From Heterobasidion occidentale (Eukaryota; Basidiomycota; Agaricomycetes; Russulales; Bondarzewiaceae), in the NCBI GenBank assembly GCA_039111635.1, contig JBCAQO010000006.1, positions 1,984,001-2,048,000 on the forward strand: a stretch of 64,000 bases of DNA, in the 5' to 3' direction. A program made the position numbers and the translations under genes. The notes under the pieces were generated by a model. It had not been told where the DNA came from. It saw only the letters and a list, made by a program, of their open reading frames with translations, and did not search any database. The first letter of the stretch is position 1. Every line of letters begins with the position of its first letter. Shown here one piece after another: positions 10,711 to 25,011 of this stretch.

Positions 10711-12293
10711 TCATCTCTCAGGATCCTCTTCATCCACCTTGCGGTACTTTCCGTGGCCACGTCGACCAAGGACACCGCGCACCCATTTGAGCCCACCGAC
10801 AGCAAAGAATAGCGCGCCCAACAGGCCCACCACGAGAATACCAGTGATATAGAGGCGGCCAGAGCTCACGGGGAAAGCGGCCAGCTCGTCAGCTATCGCC
10901 TTGTTTGCTCCCAGAGAAGACTCGGCAGACGGCGCAGTGGCACTGGCAGACGGCGTTGACGATGTCAATTCAATATCCTGCAGGAAGTGCCTTGTATTGG
11001 TATGACAGCATTACATAGATAGATAGCTGACTAGAGCTCAGCGTGAAGAGGCACCTCTTTTCCATCGGCGTCAACTTCAAGATCGAGAGGGAGCTAAAGA
11101 AAGAGCGCTAAATTGAGACCAGAAGCTGCATGAGATTTAGTTCAGACGTACCTCTCCAGAGTCGGCGATGATGACATCCTCAACAGGCTTGTCGCCTCTG
11201 CCCTTGGCCACGTTTTCTGCAGAGCAATTTTAGACTCATGCTTGATTGTCAGAAATTATACATACCGATCTTTCTGACGATGTCCATGCCATCAATGACC
11301 TTGCCAAACACGACCTGGAAAGAGAGTCTACAGAGGCTCAAATGACGATGCGTGGCGCACTTACATGCTTGCCGTCCAACCAGCTTGTCACAATTGTGGT
11401 GATGAACTGCGGGTAAAGTGTAAGACTATAGCATGTTTAATAAGGTTACACACTATACTTACGAACTGAGAGCCTGAAATGAAGTTGGAGTCAATTAAAG
11501 CTTGGGCGGAAAGATGAACAAAAGTAAATCACCGTTAGTGTCTTTGCCCGCGTTAGCCATAGAGAGATCGCCGGGAGCTGTGTGCTTAAGCTTGCTAGAT
11601 TCATGGTGAGGTAGTGCAATAGAAGTAGATGAATTCCTTCCTACAAGTTTTCGTCCGCGAAGCGATCACCGTAGATGGACTATATAATGATGAGCATATG
11701 ACCAACGTCGACGTCACAGTACTGACCTTTCCGCCAGTCCCGTCGCCTCTTGCTACATATCCAAAGCATCAGCCCTGTCTCACGCCGGGGTGCGCAGCGT
11801 CCAACTTACTGAAATCGCCTCCCTGAATCCTGTGTATAAGGCACGTTAACGCATACACACGGGTGACGCGGGAGTACACGCACATGAAATCCTTGATGAT
11901 ACGGTGGAATTTGGAGCCCTTGTACCCGAAGCCCAGCTCGGTGCCATCTTTCTTTACACCGGTCGCAAGTGCACGGAAGTTCTCAACTGTTTTGGGAACG
12001 GTCTACGAGCGATAAATGAAGGTTAGCACACAGATTGGGTCCGTGAAGTAAGAGTATGCATACTCCACCGAAAAGACCTATGGTGACTGTCCAGTGTCGC
12101 ACATGTCAGCTACAAAAGGAGTGGCCAGTGACATTATGCGAAACGTACTGCGGCCCAAGGACTCATCGCCATGCTTGATGTCAAAATAGACCTTGTTCGT
12201 GATCTTAGGCCCTCGCGCAGCCTCCACAGGCTGTGCGCAGAAAAGGGCAGCGAAAGAAACGACTGCAAGAACGAGAGAGGCCCGGAACAGCAT
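10711..12293 (-). CDS. ER cyclophilin (peptidyl-prolyl isomerase) with C-terminal membrane anchor
   Basis: Catalyses cis-trans isomerisation of prolyl bonds in secretory proteins (EC 5.2.1.8). The ATG at 12293 starts a signal peptide ([17 protein letters not shown]) followed by [15 protein letters not shown]. Cyclophilin signatures follow over several small exons: [76 protein letters not shown]. The last exon gives a Ser/Ala-rich linker, a transmembrane segment ([20 protein letters not shown]) and a basic cytosolic tail ending DEEDPER. The intron before that exon (10978-11054) encodes an in-frame alternative tail ending PLHAEL and a stop (see findings). Convergent with the GH45-like gene, only 200 bases apart. 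Confidence 0.9.
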
Positions 12294-13905
12294 TGCTCGG
12301 GATAGAGATTGAGATGAGAGTTGCACTCGCGATGCGTTGTCAACTGGTGTATACGTGGAATTGATTATGTAACTGTGGCCGGCGGTCCGGCCAGCCTCGA
12401 TCAAGCACCCCCGACATCGCTGCGACTATTCTCTGCCTCCCCACGTATCATATCTGGCATTCCTGGAGGATATGCTCTTGCGCTACCCCTAGCCTACTTG
12501 ACATCAACATTGGCTATCTGGTGTACGGTGGTGCGCTCAAAATCGTCACATGCGTATGAGTCTTGGCCTTCAGAGCATTCTTGAAACGCCACCAAGCGAT
12601 CAACCAATCTGTTGCAGATTCAATCTCGTCTTCATTACTGGGCGCATCCTACTGAGTTGCTTTGGCTTCTTGGACCACGAGCACTTCACAGCAGTAAAGG
12701 CAAGTCAATCGTTCCGACTCCTCGTGCTCTCTTATGTCTTTTCATTGAGCGTGAAGAACACATCGCTGGATTTACGAGCTCTGTCTGCGATCAGCCTTCG
12801 AGCCCACCCCAAACTATGTTGACGCTCCTGCTACAACTGTCACCCTCGACATCACCAAGAAAGGCAGTCTTGGTGAACGAATCTACGATGATATGCTATC
12901 GTGCGCGCAGGGCTTTGCACTGCATGTGTGCTTGCCTTTTTTTCGGCCCTTGGGACACTTCGCTTGCGCAATCATACTATCGTTGCACCGGAGTTGCAAA
13001 AAAAGAAAAGAATTCTTTGTAGCGTCTTCAATTAGGCTCTCTCTCACTCCAAATTTTTATGATACCTGCGGAAGCTTCTTGAAATGTGTCCTGTTATTTT
13101 TTCATATTTTCTAGCAATATCTAGGAATTATTGTGATATGATTGAGAAGGGGTGTCCGAAAACCAGCAAAGCTTAGGAGTTGCAAATCTTGCCGACGACC
13201 GGGTCACACGTTGTCACGTTTAACTCGAACTCCGACGGGGCGCACTGCGAAACGGCCTACCATGCGGATATTCAAAAAATGACCAAGCATCACACGGCCC
13301 GAGACTCCCTGTCACTCTGCCTGCCATCGGGCACTGCCCGTCGAAAGAATATAGTGAAGAGCAGTAGAGGCCTCAAAGTGATAAAAAATACCCTGAATGC
13401 TTTCAGTAACACCTCTCCATATTGTGATTCTCTTAGTTTTGTAGTTGAGCTCAAGGATCTGAGAGATCTTGAGCATCTCTCAGATATCTCTGCCCTAAAA
13501 ACCATTATTCATTGCCTCCTCACTGCTGCACCCAATTTCAGTTCTCGCAAAAACTCTGATACTTGAAGAGTGCTTAAATAAACAACTACGAATTTTTTCA
13601 AGAGGTGCCGTCAAAAGTTGCCGCGAGGAGCTCGATTTTGAACCTCTCATACCATTTGCAACTCCGGTGCAATGATAGTATGTCAAATACATCAATGTAC
13701 GGGCTTGGGGACTAGCGAAGTTGACTAAGGGCATTCGCTGACAAGACTCAGTATCGATGCTCGAGAAAGGGGACCGTAAAAACACATCGTATGATAAGAA
13801 CAAAGCAACTATGATACATGTTAATCAAAGCAATTCGTCTCTTCGCGATTCCAATACTCTCATGAGCTCCAGTCGTCTCAAAGCGGGCTTGCCGGCGCGC
13901 GCTAT
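12294..13905. other. Intergenic; coding trace and inverted-repeat element
   Basis: This is the upstream region of the cyclophilin gene followed by the downstream region of the secreted protein gene. A plus-strand stretch at about 12812-12903 reads like real protein (YVDAPATTVTLDITKKGSLG, then ERIYDDML) but no full gene could be assembled. It stops just before the left end of the inverted-repeat element at 12973. Confidence 0.4.
12973..13682. mobile_element. Probable non-autonomous DNA element with 28 bp terminal inverted repeats
   Basis: The 28 bases at 12973-13000 and those at 13655-13682 are inverted copies with one mismatch. Both contain the block TTGCACCGGAGTTGCAAA, or its complement. 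They enclose about 650 bp with no transposase-like reading frame. A partial third copy of the inner motif (GGAGTTGCAAAT) occurs at about 13175. I could not find a convincing target-site duplication next to the repeats, so the true ends may lie a few bases outside. Size and structure suit an old MITE-like or internally deleted DNA transposon. Confidence 0.5.
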
Positions 13906-15108
13906 TCAAATCGCTTGTCCTTGGTCATTCAAGGCCTGAACATCGGCGAAGTCCGTTGTGATGCCGAACGCAGCATTGAAAGCTATTGTACGGCCACAGT
14001 GAGAAGACGATAGCGACCATCTGCCGAACGAGCTCACCATCAGCCTGAGCGCCAGTTTTGGCGGTCTGCGCCTTTGAAGCAGTAATTGCGGTAGCGCAAG
14101 TGTCTTTCGCCGTCTGGTCAGCTCCGCACGAATTTGTCAAGGTATCGCAGATGAACTGAGTGATGATGTCGATATTCTGCGCCGATCCATGGTTGAAAGA
14201 CGCTGGAAAGTGTGATGCGCTTAGCCTGCGACGCTTGGATGTGAGACGAGAGGTCGCCTACTCTGGTCGACAGGCTCGAAACTGGTCTCTTTACGGCCGC
14301 CGAAGCCCGCACCGAACTCGATTTGGGGAACCGAGCATGACCCAAAGTCGCCAATCCCGCCAGATGCCGCCGCTGCACCGGATGAAGATCCACTGTTACT
14401 GGAAGAAACGGCAGCAGGGGCGGAAGGCGCGGCGGCGGAACCCGAGGCGCTAGCGGTACCAGCTGCGGCGGCCCCGACAGCGTTGCCCTGATCATCGATA
14501 GGTTGGACTGCAGCAAAGTCTGTGGTGATGCCAAACGCAGCGTTGAATGCTGTATTTGAAGGAGCAATGAGTCCCCTCAAAAAAAAACAGACTCCGATAG
14601 TAAGGTACATGCCATCAGCCTGGGCGCCCGTCTTCGCAGTCTGAGCCTTCGAAGCAGCAGTTGCGGTAGCGCATGTGTCTTTTGCGGTCTGGTCAGCACC
14701 GCAAGAGTTCGTCAAGGTGTCACAGATGAATTGAGTGATTATATCAATGTTTTGTGCGGAGGTGTGGGCGAAGGAGGCTGTGTAGATTGGTTAATTCGGA
14801 AGCGAGACCCAGAAAAGCTAGCATCACGTACTCTCGTCAACTGGCTCGAAACTGGTTTCCTTACGGTTGTCAAAGCCAACGCCGAACTCGATCTGGGGTA
14901 CGGAACATGACCCGAAGTCTCCAATATTACTGCTCTGCATTATCTTGATATCAGCCAGAATGAATAACGTGATGTCATACACGCTCACCTGGCGACGGAC
15001 TGACACGAGACGACCCCTGCTCAGAATCCACATGGGGCGAGCAACGACGGATTCAGTGAAGAACAGGGCCGAGATGGCCGCAAGGACGATGAAGGACTTG
15101 TTCTGCAT
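13906..15108 (-). CDS. Secreted two-module cysteine protein of unknown function
   Basis: A secreted protein whose function I do not know; the module type is one I associate with basidiomycete secretomes. The ATG at 15108 gives a signal peptide (SFIVLAAISALFFTESVVA). Two homologous modules follow, each reading GDFGSCSVPQIEFG, RKETSFEPVD, then SAQNIDIITQFICDTLTNSC, GADQTAKDTCATA, SKAQTAKTGAQAD and AFNAAFGITTDFA. They are joined by a low-complexity Ala/Ser linker, roughly 40 residues, in the middle of the protein. Each module is interrupted at the same two places by an intron, showing that the unit was duplicated with its introns. The protein ends VQALNDQGQAI. The second intron of module 1 seems to use a GC donor (14612). 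Four or more conserved cysteines per module suggest disulfide bonds. Confidence 0.75.
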
Positions 15109-16806
15109 TGTGGTCTGAAAAAGGGTCGACTGAAAGTACGAGATGAGATGAATGGAAGAAACTCTAAACGTGAACAATAGACGAAGAAGACACCAGGTCG
15201 AAAAGAAGGACGAAAGCTGAAATGAAAGCCGTTCAACGACTGGAGATGCGGACGTTCAAGAGAGAGATTCAATTACGGTCGGAAGAGCGAATGAGGTAGG
15301 AGTTGCACTCTTATAATGGTCACCCACCAACGCCGGTCGTTGTCGGCGACAGTGGTTGCTAGAATCTTTCGGGCATGCGAACGGACTGTAACCAAGGGCC
15401 ATAGAAGACTCAATGGCCTTGGCGAAGTCGGAGCGCCAGGCTTGTATACGGCTGGTACGTGCCGTGCGGTGAGAAGTAAGATTGAGCATTCAAGCAGCCA
15501 AGTCAAGCTTTCAGAAGGACTTCGACGATCGTCGTCTGCGGCAGCTGACTCGAAGTGAGGTCGCCGCTCAAGCACTGTTGCCACAGTGCTGGGCGCGAGG
15601 CTTGCAACCTGAGCGCGCTTTAATCTCCGTGGGTGACCTTGCACAGAATACAGTCGTCCTGTGTATAAGAGCGCTATCAGCTGTGAAAAGTTCGTGACAA
15701 ACGCCGAAAGGGACCTGTTCAAGCCTGTTCACCAGTGTTAGCGCCTGAGGATCAAATGATGTCTGCGCCCTACCAGCCTCACGGGCTATATGCACCGGTC
15801 GTCTAGCGAAGCCATGCACGACACCTCGAAGCACCGCCCCGAAAAGCGTCCCCGTCCAAATACTCACGTAGCACGAACGAGAAGTGTGATGTTCCATCGT
15901 ACCCCGCGCGCAATACTTGCGATCTCACACGAGGGCAAGCGTCCACGACACCGGTCAGCCTCAAAATATCGTGCGCACACACGCACGCATGCACGCACGC
16001 ACGCGGCCGCAGGCAGGCGCGCTCGCACCGCCGAAAAATATACATTGCGTAGTGGGGAGATAACATCCGTACATGCTTGCGTGCATGCATTCATTTGTGG
16101 TCGGGGGCGGTCAGGATGTCCGGGAACACACATTCACAAGCGGCAGCCCACCACCACGACGGGGGTCCCCGACTTCACCATTGTCCGAGCCCCGGCCTAG
16201 CCCAGCCCGGCCCCGTCCGCGTTCGCGTGTGCTGCCGTTCGTTCATTCGTTCGTTGGGGCGGCTGTGGACGAGGGAGGAGGCGGATACGGGAGGGAGAAG
16301 GGCAGCGTCCGCGTTGGTGGGCGGGACGGGGCGAGATGGAGCAGGAAGCGGGTGCGTGAGCGTGGCGTCATCGAGACAGGCTGAAGCATGAAACGAACCG
16401 GTGAAGAAGAAGAGACGGAGACGTGAAAAAATCGTGGCAATGACAGAGGCAGAGAGTAAAGAAGAAGAAGAGGAAACCACGTCGAAAGCACAAAGGAAGA
16501 GAAATCTGTAAGTGAAGATGGCAAGGAAGATGATGATATTGGCATTGGACGGAAGGAGACAGACGAATGCGCGGTGCTGTACTTATGGCCGAATGAAAAC
16601 GGTTTGGAGTCAGGGAGGAAGCATGAAGCATGAAGCATGGCTAGCACACGACGAGGATCACAAGAGCGCAAACTGTAAGCGAGGAAGATATGTGGTTAGG
16701 GAACAACAAATGGGAGAGGGGCAGGGTGGGCGATGTGCACGACACACCGAGGACAAAAAGGACACGAAGAAAATGTTTGGCTGTAACAACGGAAAACACG
16801 ACATAC
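15109..16806. other. Intergenic; simple repeats, Yak1 3' region
   Basis: The left part is the promoter side of the secreted protein gene. A purine/pyrimidine simple-repeat patch (CACACACGCACGCATGCACG, continuing for about 45 bases) lies at about 15970-16010. The right part, 16400-16800, is purine-rich on + and should be the Yak1 3' untranslated region. Several open frames exist on both strands but none carries a domain. Confidence 0.45.
15311..15316 (-). promoter_or_regulatory. Candidate TATA box of the two-module secreted protein
   Basis: On the minus strand this reads ATTATAAGAG, about 200 bases before the ATG at 15108. It is the only TATA-like site between that start and 15500. The distance implies a leader of about 170 bases. 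Confidence 0.35.
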
Positions 16807-21468
<4,662 letters not shown>

Positions 21469-21669
21469 GTCTCTGATCTCCCGTTCTGTTCCTCTCGCTC
21501 TGTCTGCACCGCCGTCGTCGTCGCGAGTGGATGCGGGTCGTGGGGCGAAGGAGAGCGGGACGGAGACGGTGCGGGTGTTGTGGTGGTTGGCTCAGAGGCG
21601 ATGTGGCGCGCACGCCGCCTGGTGCGTAACAATCATCGATTATTATCCCCGCGATGTCCTCCGATTACA

Positions 21670-21845
21670 CTACCCTACAGTACCAGCACCAGCAGTATGA
21701 CCCTCTCCCTCCAGCTCCTTCAGCGTCGACACAAGCGCACGCTCCGCACCCAGCAGCCCCTGCTCCCCCGCCATGAACCCCCCCGCAACGTCCACAGACA
21801 CGAACATCTGCTTGCCAAACCGCCGCGCTGTCCAGCCGTCGTCAC

Positions 21846-21876
<31 letters not shown>

Positions 21877-22355
21877 ATCCCATTTTCCGTTGCGTTCCCA
21901 GTTCCACGCACGCACGGCCGCGAATCCACCATCGGCAAGCCAAGCCATGCCCAGACCCCCTGTCAGCGCTTGCGATGCAAGAAAGTCCGACGCGCGTCAC
22001 GCACCCAATCGCTGCGCCATCCCCAGCGCCGCGTCCGACCCCGATGTCCTGAACAGCGGCGTCCCCAGCGCCGGCCTCCCCTGCTGCGACCCCGGCGTCA
22101 GTACCCATGCCGCCCGCGGGGGCGAGAACGGCGCACCTCGATCGGGGGCATCGCGCACGCCCAGTCACGCGCGACGCTGCCCTGCGCCACCACGCGTTTC
22201 GCGCTTTCGCCGTCCTCGCGCCCTCCGTCCTCTGCCGTGCCGATCCAAAGCATGTACGACCCCGCGAGGCACGTCGCCTGCACCACAAACGCCGGCTGCG
22301 ACGGCGACGCGCGCGCGATGTACCGCGTCTCGATGCGAATGGTGTCGGTGCTCAT
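21670..22355 (-). CDS. PAC4-like proteasome assembly chaperone
   Basis: Probable homologue of proteasome assembly chaperone 4 (PSMG4), which with PAC3 helps arrange the alpha ring of the 20S proteasome. Three exons from the ATG at 22355: exon 1 has FVVQATCLAGSYMLWIG and ends ACAMPPIE. A 53 nt intron leads to GRPALGTPLFRTSGSD and the family-typical ALGMAQRLG. The last exon has RRFGKQMFVSVDVAGG and ends at the TAG at 21670. That exon also carries an Asp homopolymer coded by GAC repeats just before the RRFGKQMF strand, an insertion I would not expect in PAC4. Divergent from the GRF gene with 199 bases between starts. The match rests on short motifs and size. Confidence 0.7.
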
Positions 22356-22554
22356 GGTACGAAAATACGATCGTGACCTCCCGCGCCACTTCGGGGTCCA
22401 GCAGACTTCATAGCCCCTATCTCTCCCTATCCTGTAATAACAATTGCACTCTGTAAAATAGCACTCCCCAATAAACTATCTGTCCATCCATCCATCTCCT
22501 TCTATCATACATCCGCGAAACCTCCCAGTCATAATCCGACAATATCAGTACAAT

Positions 22555-25011
22555 ATGGTCAGCCAACCCCCCGCGATGCCCGACACGTTCATGAGCGGCA
22601 TCGACCAGCACGGCACCGTGCGCTGCCATCACGGCACCCCCGCTGCGCGCCGTGTCTGCGGCAGTAATACACATCACCCTGGCAGGTGCGTGTCGGCATT
22701 CGCATCACGTCTTCACTGCCCTGCCCCTGGCTCGACGCCCAGCATCACGTCCGTGCTCCTCGTCCACCATTCTCTTTTGAACCGTCCAGTTCGCGGCTGA
22801 CCTCGTCTGCTCCGCTTTCCTCGTCCCCCTCGTCGCATCGATCGCACCCGATCACGTCGCGCCGGGCTGCACCCCGTTGCCGCAGGGTCTTCTGGGTCTG
22901 CCTCCGCCGCAAGGACGACGCGGAACACTGTTCGTTCTGGAGTGCGTGCTCGCGCCGCCTCGGCTCTCATGCAGCACTGACAATGCCGCTCGTCGATGTG
23001 TCCAGAGTGGGACGACGACCTCCCACCGCACCACGGCGCCGCTCTCCCGTCCTCCACCTCTCCCGCCTCGTCTCAACCCCGATCGCAAGCCCGATCGCAA
23101 CCCCAAAGCCAACAACCTCCCTCGACGCCGTTCTCCCAACCGCGCCCCCAACCCACGACACCACACACCGCCCCAACAGCAGCGCCCCCGCCCGCACACC
23201 CACCCCCACTCCAATCAACTAAAACGCGCACGCTCCCCCTCCCCCGCCTCGCCCCACAAACGCGCGCTCCCCCCCAGCGCCCAGCGCCCCGATGCCCTCC
23301 CGCCGCCCCCCAACGCCCCGCCGCAGCCCCGCGCCACCCCACACACCCCGAGCCGCGCAGAGGCCCGCGCCCGCGCGCTAGCGCGCACGCCCGAACAGCG
23401 CCTCCTCGCCAGGGAGCGCATCCTCGCCGCCATCGAAGAGGGTCTCACGCAGGCCAACGGCGACGACAACGACGACGCCTCCCCGCCCGCAGGCCCCCGC
23501 CACCAGCAGCCCCCACATCCGCACCCGCATCTGCGTCTGCGGCCCCCCACCCTCCCCGCGCACATCCTCCCCAAAGCACGCCCGCACACATAAGCGACGC
23601 CGGCCCGCCCCCGCCGACCCCCGTCCACCCCCGCGCAGCGCGCGCGCGCACCCCACACGATCCCAAGGCTACCTCCCCCGAGGCCCGCGCCGCGCGCCGC
23701 GCGTCCATCGCCGACGCGCTGCAGTGGCTCCCCAGGGCCCCCTCTCCCCCCGGCGCAGCGTCCGCCTCCACATCCGCCGCGGGCGCGCGCAGAGCCCCGC
23801 TCTCGATGCGCGAGTACGACGCGCGGCGGCACGAGGAGGCGTATCTCCCTCGGCCGGATGAGAGCATCCCGGAGGACGACGCGGCGGACGCGGGCGACGA
23901 AGACGAAGACGAAGACGAAGACGAAGAAGACCAAGACCAAGACCAAGAGGACGAAGACGAGGACAAGGACGAGGACGAGGACGAACGGTACGCCGACGCG
24001 CAGGACGACGCGCGCGCGGGCGAGGCCGAACCCGAGTCCGAGCCCGAGTCCGAGCCTGAGTCCCCGACACGCGCCGCGTGGAGCTTCGAGAACGCGGTGC
24101 AGACGGACGAGACGACCGAGTACGCGGCGAGCGTCTCGGGCGACCTCCACCCCGTTGACGCCGACGCGCACGCGCACGCGGAGGTCGTGGCCGACGCCGA
24201 GGAGGCGCAAGTGCGCGTGGGTGGCGCGCCGCTGAGCAGGGGCGCGAGCCTGCGGACCGAGATCGACTTCGATCTGGGCGGGCGGGAGGAGCGCGAGCGC
24301 GCGCGGGCGGCGCGGCGGGAGCGCGAGCTGCGCGATCGGGAGCGGGTGGAGAGGGAGGAGGAGGAGGAGGAGCGGTTCTTTTCTGGAGAGAGCGCAGGCG
24401 CTGCTGGGACCGGGGCGAGGACCGCGGGGACCGCGATGGAGGTGGATGAGCTTGTTTTTGATTTGGGGACGGATGAGGAGGAAGATGTGGACGTGGATAT
24501 GGACGGGCGAAGGGTGCCTGATAGGTCGGCGAGTGGCGAGCGGGGAGGTAAAGGTAAAGGCAAGGGGAAGGCGCGCGCGAGGGACGACGACGACGCCGGG
24601 CCTAGCGTGAGTCTCCACCTTCGTTCTTACTTCCACGCATCCTCGTAACATGCGATCCTCGCAGCAGCCTCAGGTATCCGGGTTCATCGCTGACGCCGCC
24701 GCGGCGGCCCAACTCACCCCCGCCGACCTCGCGCGCATGGTCGACAGCCTGCATGCGCTCCCGGACTACGTGCGCGAGCTCGAGACGCGCGGGGAGGAGC
24801 AGGCCGCGCGGATTGTGGAACTCGAGGCGGTCGTCAGGAGGTGAGTGCTCTCTCGTTCCCCCGCTGATGGCTTCGGCCTTCCTCGCTTTGATATCGTGAG
24901 CTGACTATGTGAACATGGGCTGCTTGCGTGTGTGGTCGGTACAGGCTGGAGAGAGAAAAGTCTCTCATCGAGAAGGCGCTGCCGCGCAACCACAAGCTTT
25001 TGGTCGGGTAG
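22555..25011 (+). CDS. GRF-type zinc-finger protein with acidic region and C-terminal coiled coil
   Basis: A GRF zinc finger is visible only after splicing. Exon 1 (22555-22685) gives TVRCHHGTPAARRVC and THHPGR. A 201 nt intron leads to VFWVCLRRKDDAEHCSFW, and the next exon gives KWDDDLPPHHG. This fits the GRF pattern C-x-H...GPNxGRxFxxC...CxFFxWxD, a module that binds single-stranded nucleic acid in NEIL3, topoisomerase III-alpha and APE2. After it come Pro/Gln-rich disorder, RTPEQRLLARERILAAIEE, a long Asp/Glu run (about 23880-24000), and ELETRGEEQAARIVELEAVV as a coiled coil that continues after a last intron to HKLLVG. The middle changes frame twice (about 23120-23270 and 23430-23500); introns of suitable length are available at both. 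No nuclease or polymerase domain is attached. Confidence 0.65.

Noticed and set aside
23100..23520. Two compensating frame changes in the GRF zinc-finger gene
   Set aside because: Introns of fitting length exist: GTTCTC...CCCCAG (148 nt) with a CTAAAA branch-like site, and GTCTCA...CCACCAG (65 nt). Splicing is a simpler reading than paired indels, though borders remain uncertain.
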